A DNA stretch of 64,000 bases from Bog-756 sp052326605 (GCA_052326605.1 JBKQMB010000008.1:114931-178930); one strand, 5' to 3'. Shown: positions 17,389 to 27,033, numbered from the stretch's first letter. Numbers and translations are program-made. Notes: generated by a model not told the origin, from the letters alone.

Positions 17389-18414
17389 ATGAGGATCGAC
17401 ACCTTACTGTCGGGCCTCGAGGAGGCGGCCGACCACGCTCGCCGGCTCGAGGACCTCGGGGTGGACGGAGCCTTCACCTTCGAGGGCCCCCACGATGTGT
17501 TCACCCCGCTGGTGCTGGCCGCGCAGGCCACCACCTCCCTCGAGTTGGCGACCAATGTCGCCATCGCCTTCCCGCGCAACCCGGTGCAACTGGCCCATCA
17601 GGCCTACGACCTCCAGCTCCTGTCGAAGGGGCGGTTCACCCTGGGGCTCGGCTCCCAGATCCGGGCCCAGGTGGAGAAGCGCTACGGGGCCGGGTTCGAA
17701 CGCCCGGTGGCCCGGATGCGCGAGGTCGTCGGGGCGCTGCGCGCCATCTTCGCTGCCTGGGAGACGGGCGAACGGCTGGACTTCCGGGGTGAGTTCACCT
17801 CCCACACCCTGATGCCGCCCATGTTCAACCCCGGGCCGAATCCCTTCGGGATGCCGCCCATCGCCCTGGGCGGGCTGGGTCCCCAGATGGTGCGCCTGGC
17901 CGCTGAGGTGGCCGACGGGGTCCTGGTCATGCCCTTCAACACCGCCACCCACTTCCGGCAGCGGACCCTCCCGGCCATCGCCGAGGGCCTGGCGAGGGGC
18001 GGTCGGGCCCGGCGCGACCTCACCGTGACCGGCGAGGTCATCGTGTGCTGCGGGCGGGACGAGGCCGAGCTGGAGACGGCCCGCCAGGCCGGGCGCTGGC
18101 TGCTGTCCTTCTATGCATCCACTCCCGCCTATCGGCCGGTGCTCGAGGTGGAAGGGTGGGAGGACCTGCAAGCCGAGCTCAATTCGCTCTCGAAGTCGGA
18201 CCGGTGGGAGGAGATGCCCGAGACGATCGACGATGGCATGCTGGTCACCCTCGCCGCGGTGGGTTCGCCGAAGGAGGTGGCCACGGAGATCGTGGCGCGG
18301 TTCGGCGGCCTGGTGGATCGGGTGGGCTTCTACACGCCCTACCTGGTGGCCGAGGACACCCTGGGCGAACTGGTGTCGGCATTGGGTCATGCGTCGAAGG
18401 AGGAACCTCGATGA
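17389..18414 (+). CDS. F420-dependent LLM-class oxidoreductase (TIGR03617-like)
   Basis: Predicted 341-aa luciferase-like TIM-barrel oxidoreductase. The N-terminus (DHARRLEDLGVDGAFTFEG, then NVAIAFPRNPVQLAH and LSKGRFTLGLGSQI) matches the TIGR03617 group of mycobacterial F420-dependent enzymes. The central FRGEFTSHTLMPPMF and GPQMVRLAAEVADGVL fit as well. The F420 preference is a family inference. Its stop overlaps the ATG of the next alpha/beta hydrolase (ATGA), so they form a unit; together they could oxidise and then hydrolyse a hydrophobic substrate. Confidence 0.92.
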   Translation: MRIDTLLSGLEEAADHARRLEDLGVDGAFTFEGPHDVFTPLVLAAQATTSLELATNVAIAFPRNPVQLAHQAYDLQLLSKGRFTLGLGSQIRAQVEKRYGAGFERPVARMREVVGALRAIFAAWETGERLDFRGEFTSHTLMPPMFNPGPNPFGMPPIALGGLGPQMVRLAAEVADGVLVMPFNTATHFRQRTLPAIAEGLARGGRARRDLTVTGEVIVCCGRDEAELETARQAGRWLLSFYASTPAYRPVLEVEGWEDLQAELNSLSKSDRWEEMPETIDDGMLVTLAAVGSPKEVATEIVARFGGLVDRVGFYTPYLVAEDTLGELVSALGHASKEEPR

Positions 18415-19346
18415 GCGCCGACGGTGCGAGCAGTAGGGAACCCACGGACTACGACGAGTTCTCGCTGTTGCACGAGAACGCGGAAGAGGCCGGGCTCGAA
18501 TGGACGGGCCGACTCACGGTGCGACGAGAGTTCGTCGAGGTGTCCCCCGGGCGTCGGGTGAGCGCGCTGGTGTGGGGTGAGCAACCGCCCGAGCTGGTGT
18601 TCCTGCACGGCGGGGGTCAGAACGCCCACACCTGGGACACGGTGGCTCTGGCCCTCGGCCGGCCCCTGGTGGCCGTCGACCTGCCCGGTCATGGCCACTC
18701 CGACTGGCCCGGGGACTCGGCCTCCCTCGACCCCGCCTCGATGGCCGACGATGTCGCCGTCGCCATCGGCGTGCTGGCCGGACATGCCTACATGGTCATC
18801 GGTATGTCCCTCGGGGGAGTGACGTCGATCGCCCTGGCCGACCGCCACCCCCACCTGGTGCGCAGAGTGTTGCTGGTCGACATCACCCCCGGGGTCAACC
18901 ACGACAAGGCATCGGACATCGTCGCCTTCCTGGAGGGCCCGGAGACGTTTGCCTCCTTCGACGAGATCCTCGAGCGGACCATCCGGTTCAATCCCACCCG
19001 GTCCGTTTCCTCCCTCCGCCGGGGCGTGCTCCACAACGCCGTCCGACGAGAGGACGGCACGTGGACGTGGCGGCATCAGATGGGCCGTCCCGCCTCCACG
19101 ACCGGTCTCCACGTGGAGCGGGTCGACTTCGGGTCGCAGTGGGACGTCCTCGAGCGGATCGGGGTGCCCGTGCTGCTGGCGCGGGGGAGCCTCTCGCCGG
19201 TGGTGGACGACGACGACGTGGCCGAGTTCCGCCGCCGCCGGCCGTCCGACGAGGTTGTGGTGGTCGACGGTGCGGGCCACAGCATCCAGGGTGATCGACC
19301 GCTCGAGCTGGCCCGGATCATCACCGGGTTCCTCGGCGGGTCGTAG
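18411..19346 (+). CDS. Alpha/beta hydrolase coupled to the LLM oxidoreductase
   Basis: Predicted 311-aa alpha/beta hydrolase. It shows LVFLHGGGQNAHTWD (oxyanion), VAVDLPGHGHSDWP, the Ser elbow VIGMSLGGVTSIALA (GMSLG), an acid in the C-terminal core, and VVDGAGHSIQGDRP with the His. The N-terminal about 45 residues are an extra charged segment. It is translationally coupled to the preceding F420-type enzyme. The convergent lon gene ends 25 bp downstream. Confidence 0.9.
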   Translation: MSADGASSREPTDYDEFSLLHENAEEAGLEWTGRLTVRREFVEVSPGRRVSALVWGEQPPELVFLHGGGQNAHTWDTVALALGRPLVAVDLPGHGHSDWPGDSASLDPASMADDVAVAIGVLAGHAYMVIGMSLGGVTSIALADRHPHLVRRVLLVDITPGVNHDKASDIVAFLEGPETFASFDEILERTIRFNPTRSVSSLRRGVLHNAVRREDGTWTWRHQMGRPASTTGLHVERVDFGSQWDVLERIGVPVLLARGSLSPVVDDDDVAEFRRRRPSDEVVVVDGAGHSIQGDRPLELARIITGFLGGS

Positions 19347-19370
19347 GTCCCGGCGCGGAGGCGAACCGGA

Positions 19371-21734
19371 TCAGGCGGCCAGCCGTCCCCCCGAGGGAAC
19401 GTCCGAGCGAGCGGTCGCGGCCGGGGCCAGGGCGGCGTCGAGCACCTCCCCGATGTCCGAGGCGAGATGGAACGTCATCTCGCTGCGCACCGCCTCGGGG
19501 ACGTCCTCCAGGTCGGGGCCGTTGCGGACCGGCAGCACCACGGTGGTCAACCCGGCGCGGTGGGCGGCCAGCACCTTCTGGCGCACGCCGCCGATGGGCA
19601 GCACCCGGCCCTGCAGGGTGACCTCCCCGGTCATGCCCACCGTCGAGGCCACGGGCTCGCCCCGGAGCAGGCTGACCAGGGCGGTGGTCATGGTGACCCC
19701 CGCCGACGGCCCGTCCTTGGGGATGGCGCCCGCGGGCACATGGAGGTGGAACCGCTTGCCGGCGAAGGCGGCCGGGTCGATGCCGAGCTGCTCGGCGTGC
19801 GACCGCACGTAGGACAGGGAGATCTCCGCCGACTCCTTCATCACGTCGCCCAGCTGCCCGGTCAGGGTCAGCCCCTCCGGCCCGTCCATCATCGACGCCT
19901 CCACGTAGAGGACGTCCCCGCCGGTGCCGGTCACGGCCAGGCCGGTGGCAACCCCGGGAACCGCCGTGCGGTCGGCGGCCTCGAAGAAGAAGCGCGGCCG
20001 GCCGAGCCAGTCGCGGACGTCCGCAGTGTCGATGGTGAGCGTTGGGGCGGTCTCGCCTCCGGCGACGCGTGCCGCCACCTTGCGCAGGAGCCTGCCGAGC
20101 TCCCGCTCGAGCGAGCGCACCCCTGCCTCGCGGGTGTAGTCGGCCACGATGGTCCGCAGGGCATCGTCCGTGACGACCACCTCGTCCTCGGCCAGGGCGG
20201 CGCGTTGGAGCTGGCGTCCGATCAGGTGGTTGCGGGCGATGGAGACCTTCTCGTCCTCGGTGTACCCGTCGAGCCGGATGACCTCCATCCGGTCGAGCAA
20301 GGGCCCGGGGATGGTGTCGACCATGTTGGCAGTGGCCAGGAACAGCACCTTGGAGAGGTCGAGCTCGACCTCGAGGTAGTGGTCGCGGAAGGTGTGGTTC
20401 TGCGCCGGGTCGAGGACCTCCAGCAGGGCCGACGACGGATCGCCCCGGTAGTCGGCTCCCAGCTTGTCGACCTCGTCGAGGAGGATGACCGGGTTCATCG
20501 TGCCGGCCTCGCGCAGAGCGCGCACCAGCCGGCCCGGCTGGGCGCCCACGTAGGTGCGACGGTGGCCGCGGATCTCCGCCTCGTCGCGCACGCCGCCCAG
20601 TGCGACCCGGACGAACGACCGCCCCAGGGCCCGGGCCACCGACTCGCCCAGCGAGGTCTTCCCCACCCCCGGGGGCCCCACCAGCGCCAGGATGGCCCCG
20701 GCCCCGCGGCCGCCGAACGGCGCCAGGCCACGCTCGGCCTGCAGCTTGCGGACCGCCAGGTGCTCGAGGATGCGGTCCTTGACGTCGGTCAGCCCGTCAT
20801 GGTCCTCGTCGAGGATGCGTGACGCCTCGGCGATGTCCAACCGGTCCTCGGACTCCTCGCCCCAGGGCAGCTCGAGGACGGTGTCGAGCCAGGTCCGGAT
20901 CCAGCCGTGCTCGGGGTTCTGCTCGCTCATCCGCTCCAGCCTGTCGACCTCCCGGTCGACCGCCTTGCGCACGGCGTCGGGCAGGTCACGGGCCTCGACC
21001 TTGGCGCGGTAGTCGTCCGGCGCATCCTCGTCGTCCGAGCCGATCTGGCCCAGCTCCTTGCGGATGGACTCCAGCTGGCGACGCAGCAGGAACTCGCGCT
21101 GCGTCTTCTCCATACCCTCCTCCACATCCGTCTTGATCCGCTCGCGCAGGGTGAGATCGGCCAGTACCTCACGGGCCCAGGCGATCACCAGGCGCAGCCG
21201 CGCCACGACGTCGACGGTCTCCAGCACCTCGACCTTCTGGGCGAGCGACAGGTCCGGCGAGTAGCCGGACATGTCGGCCATCCGGCCCGGCTCGGTCACG
21301 TCGGCCAGGCGCTCGGCCAGCCGGCCAGCGCCCCTCGACAGAAGGATGTTCTCCAGAACGGCGCGGTACTCGCGGGCCAGTTCGTGGGCCTCGTCGGGGG
21401 CGGACGGCTCGTCGACGACCTCGACCTCCACCCACAGGGCCTGGCCGGTACCCGGCACCGCCGTGCCCAGCCGGGCACGGTCGATCCCGCGCACGGCCAC
21501 CGCGGAGAGGCCGCCGGGGAGCTCACCGCTGTCCATCAGTTCGGCGACAACCCCGACACTGGCGTACCGCCCTTCGATGAACGGGACGATCACCAGCCTG
21601 CCTCCGGCCGCTTCGGCCGCCTCGGCCGCGGCGCGGGCCTCGTCCGATTCGAGGGCCATGGTGAACACCATGCCCGGGAGCATCACCCCCGAGGTCAGGG
21701 GCAAGAGCGGCAGGTTCTCGTTCGCTGGGTCCAT
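19371..21734 (-). CDS. lon: ATP-dependent Lon protease
   Basis: ATP-dependent serine protease that degrades misfolded and regulatory proteins. The 787-aa protein has the N-terminal LON substrate domain (LPLLPLTSGVMLPGMVFTMA), a coiled-coil linker, the AAA+ domain with Walker A GPPGVGKTSLGES (near residue 350), and the Lon protease domain. Its Ser-Lys dyad is visible as KDGPSAGVTMT (Ser near 677) and GGVRQKVLAAHRAG (Lys near 720). The ATG at 21734 is chosen because GGAGGAACG lies directly upstream. The gene is absent from some actinobacteria. Confidence 0.97.
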   Translation of the reverse strand: MDPANENLPLLPLTSGVMLPGMVFTMALESDEARAAAEAAEAAGGRLVIVPFIEGRYASVGVVAELMDSGELPGGLSAVAVRGIDRARLGTAVPGTGQALWVEVEVVDEPSAPDEAHELAREYRAVLENILLSRGAGRLAERLADVTEPGRMADMSGYSPDLSLAQKVEVLETVDVVARLRLVIAWAREVLADLTLRERIKTDVEEGMEKTQREFLLRRQLESIRKELGQIGSDDEDAPDDYRAKVEARDLPDAVRKAVDREVDRLERMSEQNPEHGWIRTWLDTVLELPWGEESEDRLDIAEASRILDEDHDGLTDVKDRILEHLAVRKLQAERGLAPFGGRGAGAILALVGPPGVGKTSLGESVARALGRSFVRVALGGVRDEAEIRGHRRTYVGAQPGRLVRALREAGTMNPVILLDEVDKLGADYRGDPSSALLEVLDPAQNHTFRDHYLEVELDLSKVLFLATANMVDTIPGPLLDRMEVIRLDGYTEDEKVSIARNHLIGRQLQRAALAEDEVVVTDDALRTIVADYTREAGVRSLERELGRLLRKVAARVAGGETAPTLTIDTADVRDWLGRPRFFFEAADRTAVPGVATGLAVTGTGGDVLYVEASMMDGPEGLTLTGQLGDVMKESAEISLSYVRSHAEQLGIDPAAFAGKRFHLHVPAGAIPKDGPSAGVTMTTALVSLLRGEPVASTVGMTGEVTLQGRVLPIGGVRQKVLAAHRAGLTTVVLPVRNGPDLEDVPEAVRSEMTFHLASDIGEVLDAALAPAATARSDVPSGGRLAA

Positions 21735-22042
21735 CGTTCCTCCATCGTCGAATCCGGTGTTACACGCTGCGGAGAGAACAACAGGAGAATCGAACGTGTA
21801 TTCCCCTCCGACCCCGCGACGCGACGCCACCCCTGGTCAACAGCCCGATCGGTAACACTTCCCCGCTCGCGTCACGGGCCGGCGAGTTCATCGCAAGAGC
21901 ACCTGATGTTCGCACCTCGTTCACCGCAGCTTGTCCCGGCGTTCACCTCCGGTCGATACGGTCGGAGGTGGACGCGCCGCGCGTCCCCGGGTCGGGTCGA
22001 TCTACGTACCCGGGCACGGCGAACTTGGAGGTCAGAGAACCA
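21735..22042. other. Intergenic region between lon and pstS
   Basis: This 308-bp divergent region has a moderately AT-richer part (about 21765-21860) next to lon and the PHO-box array next to pstS. No ORF in it looks coding, and no HrcA or HspR element was recognised for lon. Confidence 0.6.
21908..21951 (+). promoter_or_regulatory. PHO box array upstream of pstS
   Basis: Four consecutive 11-bp units in perfect phase: GTTCGCACCTC, GTTCACCGCAG, CTTGTCCCGGC, GTTCACCTCCG. Units 1, 2 and 4 fit the PhoP direct repeat known from Streptomyces (GTTCACC plus four bases); unit 3 is degenerate. The array ends 91 bp before the pstS ATG. It predicts induction of pstSCAB under phosphate limitation by a PhoP/RegX3-type response regulator, possibly the one encoded just beyond pstB. 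Confidence 0.75.
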
Positions 22043-23236
22043 ATGGACGTTGGAAGACCCGGACAGACGACGACACGACCGCAGCGGAGGGCGACGCCTC
22101 TCCTGGCTGTCGGCCTGGTTGCACTGGGCGTACTGCTGGCGGCATGCAGTTCGTCCTCCACCACCTCGACCACCACCACCGCCCCTCCCGGGGGCACCGT
22201 CAGCGCCGGCAACGCTGCCTACCTCGCCGCCGACCTGAAGGCCCCGGCCGGCACCCTCAACGCCTCGGGCTCGACCTTCGTCCAGCCGTTCTTCACCAAG
22301 GCCTTCTACACCTACACCTCGAAGAACCAGGGCCTGCAGGTCAACTACCAGGGCGTGGGCAGCGGCGCCGGCATCACCGCCTTCGAGGCCGGAACGGTCA
22401 ACTTCGCCGCCTCCGACGTCCCCATGGCCGCCTCGGACCTGGCCAAGGTGCCCGCCTCGGCCGGACCGGTCATCCAGATCCCCGACATCCTCGGCGGCGT
22501 CTCGATCTCCTATAACATCCCCGGAGTCACCAAGCGCCTCCGGCTGGACGGCCCCACCCTGGCCGGTATCTTCGACGGGACCATCACCACGTGGAACGCC
22601 TCGCAGATCACCGCCCTCAACCCGGGCGTCAGCCTCCCGTCCAACGCCATCGTCCCCGTGGTGCGGGCCGACAGCTCGGGCACCACCTACATCTTCAGCG
22701 ACTACCTGAAGTCGGCCAACCCGACCACGTGGACCCTGGGCGCCTCCAAGACCATCGCCTGGCCGTCGTCGGCCGTGCAGTCGCCGAAGAACTCGGGCGT
22801 GGCCGCAAGCATCAAGTCGACGCCGTACTCCATCGGGTACGTGGAGCTGGCCTACGCCATCCAGAACAACTTCACCTACGCCTCCGTCAAGAACGCAGCC
22901 GGTGTGTTCGTGACGCCCAGCCTGGCCTCGGTGGCCGCGGACGCCGACCAGAAGACCAGCGTCTCGCCGACCGACTTCTCGATCGTCAACGAGCCGGGTG
23001 CGGCCAGCTATCCCATCTCGGGCTACAGCTGGGCCATCCTGCTGCAGAAGCAGACCAGTGCAACCACCGGCGCCCAAGCGGTGAAGGTGCTCGACTGGAC
23101 CACCCACACCGGGGGTGGCCAGGACCAGGCCGCGAACCTCAGCTACGTGCCGCTTCCCCCGGCCGTGCAGAACCAGAACCGTGTGCAGCTGCTGACGGTG
23201 ACCGGGCCGACCGGGCAGGTCCTGCTCACCAAGTGA
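22043..23236 (+). CDS. pstS: Phosphate-binding lipoprotein PstS
   Basis: High-affinity periplasm-side phosphate receptor of the Pst importer, 397 aa. The signal peptide ends in a lipobox (LLAACSSSS), followed by a Ser/Thr linker. The binding domain shows LNASGSTFVQPFF, VNYQGVGSGAGITAF, FAASDVPM and VVRADSSGTTYIFSDYL, the phosphate-contacting loops of PstS. The ATG is chosen because GGAGGT precedes it. It is the first gene of pstSCAB. Confidence 0.97.
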   Translation: MDVGRPGQTTTRPQRRATPLLAVGLVALGVLLAACSSSSTTSTTTTAPPGGTVSAGNAAYLAADLKAPAGTLNASGSTFVQPFFTKAFYTYTSKNQGLQVNYQGVGSGAGITAFEAGTVNFAASDVPMAASDLAKVPASAGPVIQIPDILGGVSISYNIPGVTKRLRLDGPTLAGIFDGTITTWNASQITALNPGVSLPSNAIVPVVRADSSGTTYIFSDYLKSANPTTWTLGASKTIAWPSSAVQSPKNSGVAASIKSTPYSIGYVELAYAIQNNFTYASVKNAAGVFVTPSLASVAADADQKTSVSPTDFSIVNEPGAASYPISGYSWAILLQKQTSATTGAQAVKVLDWTTHTGGGQDQAANLSYVPLPPAVQNQNRVQLLTVTGPTGQVLLTK

Positions 23237-23283
23237 GCGGACCCGCCACATCCGATCTGCGATGAGGGGCTGACAGGTTCGCT

Positions 23284-24255
23284 GTGACCACTCTCGAGAC
23301 GCCACCGCCGGGAAGAGCGAAGCGGGCCGACCGCTTCGCTCTTCCCAACGGCGCCTACCGCGGGTTGCTAGCGGCCATGGCGGCCATCTTCGTGGGCCTG
23401 GTGGCCTGGTTCGTCATCTCGATGATCGTCCAGGCCAGGCCGGCCTTCTCCACCCTCGGCTTCTCGTGGATCATCCAGAAGACGTGGGATCCGACCCACA
23501 ACAAGTACGGCCTGCTCCCGTTCATCCTCGGGACCGTCGAGACCACGGCCATCGCCATGGTGCTCGCCCTGCCCATCGGGCTCGGCACCGCGCTGGCCCT
23601 CGCCTACCTGGTACCCCACCGGGTGCGCCAGGGACTGTCGTCTGCGGTCGAGCTGCTCGCAGCGGTGCCCAGCGTGGTCTACGGCCTGTGGGGGCTGATC
23701 GTGCTCGCCCCGTTGTTCCGCGAGGACGTCGAGCCCTTCCTCACCTCGATCCTCGGGTGGACCGGACTGTTCAACGGTCCCAATGAGGGGGTCGGGCTGC
23801 TGTTGGCCGGCATCATCCTCTTCGTGATGGTGCTGCCCACCATGGTGGCCATCTCGAGGGACGTGCTGGCGGTGGTGCCCTCCGAGCAGGTCGAAGGGGC
23901 GATGGCCCTCGGCGCCACCCGTTGGCAGGTGCTGCGCAAGGTGGTCGTGCCCGGTGCCCGCACCGGTATCCTCGGCGCGTTCACCCTGGCCACCGGCCGT
24001 GCGCTCGGCGAGACGGTGGCGGTGGCCCTGGTCATCGGCAACTCGCCCTATATCGCCCACTCGGTCAAGTCGACAGCATCAACCCTGCCGGCCCTGATCG
24101 TCAACAACTTCGGCGAGGCCACCGGCACCGAGCTCAGCGCCCTGTTCGGCGCCGGCCTGGTCCTGTTGTTGATCGGCATCACCGTCAATGCCGTGGCCCG
24201 CGTGCTGGTCCGCTCCACGGCCCGTTCCGGTGCCGCGTCGGCGGCAGTGGCATGA
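23284..24255 (+). CDS. pstC: Phosphate ABC transporter permease PstC
   Basis: Inner-membrane permease of 323 aa with about six TM helices. Family marks are FILGTVETTAIAMVLALPIG, AVPSVVYGLWG and the cytoplasmic EAA loop (EQVEGAMALGATRWQVLRKV) that contacts PstB. The start is GTG at 23284. The stop overlaps the pstA start by ATGA. Confidence 0.97.
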   Translation: MTTLETPPPGRAKRADRFALPNGAYRGLLAAMAAIFVGLVAWFVISMIVQARPAFSTLGFSWIIQKTWDPTHNKYGLLPFILGTVETTAIAMVLALPIGLGTALALAYLVPHRVRQGLSSAVELLAAVPSVVYGLWGLIVLAPLFREDVEPFLTSILGWTGLFNGPNEGVGLLLAGIILFVMVLPTMVAISRDVLAVVPSEQVEGAMALGATRWQVLRKVVVPGARTGILGAFTLATGRALGETVAVALVIGNSPYIAHSVKSTASTLPALIVNNFGEATGTELSALFGAGLVLLLIGITVNAVARVLVRSTARSGAASAAVA

Positions 24256-25166
24256 CCACCCTGACCCTCGACGCCTCGACCGACCCGATCCTCGAGCGGC
24301 GCCGGGCCATCCAGGACGCTGCCGCAACCTCGTTGGGCCGGCGCAAGATCTCCTCGAAGATCGCCATCGGGATCTGCTGGGCCTTCTTGGCCATCGCCAT
24401 CGTTCCGCTGGTGGCGGTGATCGTCTACGTAGTGGTCAAAGGCCTCCCGGCCTGGAACACCGACTTCTTCACCCAGTCGACCGTTCCCGAGGGCATCCCG
24501 GGGGGAGGGGTGTGGAACGCCATCGTCGGCACCGCAGAGATCGGCTTCTTCGCCACCGCGGTGACCGTGCCGATCGGATTGCTGTGCGGGCTGACGTTGG
24601 CCGAATCGGACGGGAGCATCGCTGCCGCCGTCCGCTTCACCGCCGACGTCATGACCGGCATGCCCTCGATCACCATCGGGATCTTCGGCTACATCGCCAT
24701 CGTGAAGACGACCGGCCAGTACAGCGGGCTGGCCGGCGCCTTCGCCATCGGGTTCATCATGCTGCCGGTCATCATGCGGGCCGGCGAGACCGCCATCCGC
24801 GGGGTGCCGCGAGATCTGAGCGAAGCAGCCCTGGCCCTCGGTGCCCGTAGAGCCACCGTCGCCCGCCGGGTGCTGGTCCCCGCCGCCCTCCCCGGCATCA
24901 CCACCGGGGTGCTCCTGGCCGTGGCCAGGGGCCTGGGGGAGACCGCACCGTTGCTCCTGACCATCTTCGGCAACCAGTATCTACAGTGGAATCCCACCAA
25001 GCCGATGGAAGCCCTGCCCCTGGTCATCTACAACGACAGCAGCCAGCCCTATGCCAATCTGCTCCAGATCGCCTGGGGTGCGGCGCTACTGTTGATGGTG
25101 GTTGTCCTGGTGCTCAGCGTCGGGAGCCGCGTGCTCGCGGTGTTCCTGCAGAGGGAGAGACGATGA
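24252..25166 (+). CDS. pstA: Phosphate ABC transporter permease PstA
   Basis: Second permease of the Pst importer, 304 aa, with about six TM helices. It carries GGVWNAIVGTAEIGFFATAV, MTGMPSITIGIFGY and the EAA loop LSEAALALGARRATVARRV. It overlaps pstC at the start and pstB at the end by ATGA, so pstC-A-B are tightly coupled. Confidence 0.97.
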   Translation: MTTLTLDASTDPILERRRAIQDAAATSLGRRKISSKIAIGICWAFLAIAIVPLVAVIVYVVVKGLPAWNTDFFTQSTVPEGIPGGGVWNAIVGTAEIGFFATAVTVPIGLLCGLTLAESDGSIAAAVRFTADVMTGMPSITIGIFGYIAIVKTTGQYSGLAGAFAIGFIMLPVIMRAGETAIRGVPRDLSEAALALGARRATVARRVLVPAALPGITTGVLLAVARGLGETAPLLLTIFGNQYLQWNPTKPMEALPLVIYNDSSQPYANLLQIAWGAALLLMVVVLVLSVGSRVLAVFLQRERR

Positions 25167-26005
25167 TCGATCCGACCCCGACGCCGGAGGTGGTCGAAGA
25201 CCTCGGATCGAGCACCGACGAGCCGCCTGCCGGCGAGCCGGTCATGAGGTTGCAGGACGTGGCCGTGGCCTTCGCCGGCCGCGCCGCGGTGCGCTCCGTG
25301 AGCTTCGACGTGTATCCGGGCGAGATCACCGCCCTCATCGGCCCCTCCGGCTCGGGCAAGACGACCCTGCTCCGGGCCCTCAACCGGCTGCACGACACCG
25401 AGCGGTCGGCGTCGGTCACCGGAACCATCCTGCTGGGCGACACCGACGTCAATGCGGACTCCACCGACCCGACCCTGCTGCGGACGCGGGTGGGCATGGT
25501 GTTCCAGCGGCCCAACCCCTTCCCCACCATGAGCATCTACGAGAACGCAGTGGCCGGGCTCCGGTTCAACGGCGTGCGGAAGAAGGCGCTCCTGGACGAG
25601 GCGGCCGAATCGGCGCTGATCGCCGCCGCCCTGTGGGAGAGTGTGCGCGACCGCCTCAAGGCCCATGCCAGCACGCTGTCGGGTGGCGAGCAGCAGCGGC
25701 TGTGCATCGCCCGGGCGCTGGCCGTCGAGCCCGAGGTGCTGTTGATGGACGAGCCCACCTCGGCCCTCGACCCGATCGCCACCACGCGCATCGAGGAGCT
25801 GATCGGCGAGCTCAAGCACCGGGTCACCATCATCATCGTCACCCACAACATGCAGCAGGCCATGCGGGTGTCCGACCGGTGCGCCTTCCTGTTGATGGGC
25901 GAAGACAAGGCCGGCGAGCTCATCGAGGTCGGACCGACGGGCAGGCTGTTCAGCGAGCCCTCGGACCCCCGCACCCTCGACTACGTCAACGGACGTTTCG
26001 GCTGA
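25163..26005 (+). CDS. pstB: Phosphate ABC transporter ATP-binding protein PstB
   Basis: ATPase of 280 aa driving phosphate uptake. It has Walker A GPSGSGKTT, the Q-loop region GMVFQRPNPFPTMSIYENA (a PstB hallmark), the signature LSGGEQQRLCIARALA, Walker B VLLMDEPTSALDP and the H-loop VTHNMQQA. The operon lacks a phoU gene within the window, although phoU often follows pstB. The convergent response-regulator gene ends 24 bp away. Confidence 0.97.
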   Translation: MIDPTPTPEVVEDLGSSTDEPPAGEPVMRLQDVAVAFAGRAAVRSVSFDVYPGEITALIGPSGSGKTTLLRALNRLHDTERSASVTGTILLGDTDVNADSTDPTLLRTRVGMVFQRPNPFPTMSIYENAVAGLRFNGVRKKALLDEAAESALIAAALWESVRDRLKAHASTLSGGEQQRLCIARALAVEPEVLLMDEPTSALDPIATTRIEELIGELKHRVTIIIVTHNMQQAMRVSDRCAFLLMGEDKAGELIEVGPTGRLFSEPSDPRTLDYVNGRFG

Positions 26006-26028
26006 GCCGGGCGGGCCGGCTGCGATGA

Positions 26029-26871
26029 CTAGGCGCTGAGAGGCTCGCGGCGAACCGACGGCGCCATTGCCGCGACGACGACCGCCTGGTGCGAGGGCGG
26101 GGCGACCCGTGTCCCGTCGGGGTCGATCCGGAAGCCGACGCCCCGCACGGTCACGATGTACTGGGGGTCGGCCGGGTCGGGCTCGAGCTTGGCGCGCAGG
26201 CGGTGGACGTGGGTGTCGAGCGTGCGGCTGTCCGACAGGTACCGGTCCGGCCACAGCAGGTCGATCAGCTCGTCGCGGGTGCGGACCCGGCGGGCCGGGG
26301 TTAGCAGCACCGCCAGCAGGTCGAATTCGCGTCGGGAAAGGTGGGTCCGGTGGCCGCCGACGGTCACCTCGCGGCGGATGAAGTCGACGGCGACGGCTCC
26401 GAAGGCGGCCTCGGGGCGCTGCTCGTCGGGGACCAGCCCGTCGACGACCGCCGAGTGGTCAACGGCAATCACGTCCAAGGGGTCGAAGCGCGGGGACACG
26501 CGGCGAAGGATGGCGTGCATGCGGGCCACCAGCTCACGCAGCCGGAACGGCTTCGTGACGTAGCCGGCCGCCCCCAGCTCAAAGCCGAGGACCACGTCGA
26601 GCTCAGCGTCGACGGCACTGAGCACGACGATGGGGACCGGGGCGATGGCGCGCATCCGGCGGCAGACCTCGATCCCGTGCATCCCGGGGAGGAGCATGTC
26701 GAGGAGGACGATGTCCGGTGGGTGGTCGGTGAACAGGCGCAGTCCCTCGGCGCCGTCGGGTGCCAGCTCCACGGCGAACCCCTCGCGGCCTAGGCCCGAG
26801 GCGAGTCCCTGGCGGTAGGACTCCTCGTCTTCGATTACCAGCACCCTGATGCTCTCACCGACGGCGACCAT
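26029..26871 (-). CDS. OmpR/PhoB-family response regulator, convergent with pstB
   Basis: Two-component DNA-binding regulator, 280 aa. The receiver (about 8-120) has the acidic pair IEDEES, the phospho-acceptor Asp in VLLDMLLPGMHG, and the switch Lys in YVTKPF. The C-terminal winged helix shows LSRREFDLLAVLL and SDSRTLDTHVHRLRAKLE with VRGVGFRI. AGGAGGT precedes the ATG. No histidine kinase is adjacent. Its place beside pst suggests a PhoP/RegX3 role (inference); a GTTCACCTGGG half-site like the PHO units lies upstream of it on its own strand (26915-26905). A Pro/His tail of about 25 residues follows the wing. Confidence 0.93.
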   Translation of the reverse strand: MVAVGESIRVLVIEDEESYRQGLASGLGREGFAVELAPDGAEGLRLFTDHPPDIVLLDMLLPGMHGIEVCRRMRAIAPVPIVVLSAVDAELDVVLGFELGAAGYVTKPFRLRELVARMHAILRRVSPRFDPLDVIAVDHSAVVDGLVPDEQRPEAAFGAVAVDFIRREVTVGGHRTHLSRREFDLLAVLLTPARRVRTRDELIDLLWPDRYLSDSRTLDTHVHRLRAKLEPDPADPQYIVTVRGVGFRIDPDGTRVAPPSHQAVVVAAMAPSVRREPLSA

Positions 26872-27033
26872 GAAGTCACTACCTCCTCGTCAGACAGTAG
26901 GAAGCCCAGGTGAACGGAGACCGACGCTCCGGCGAAAACCGGGTGATCGTTCCGTAAACGTTTCGGGGTGGGGTGGCTCACAGCCCTGCACCGGTGGAGG
27001 CGTGCCGGGACCCCACGAGGGGTGCCCCGGTGA

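Noticed and set aside
19467..20822. Open frame of 451 aa opposite lon
   Set aside because: Antisense shadow produced by high GC content; lon has all catalytic motifs on the other strand.
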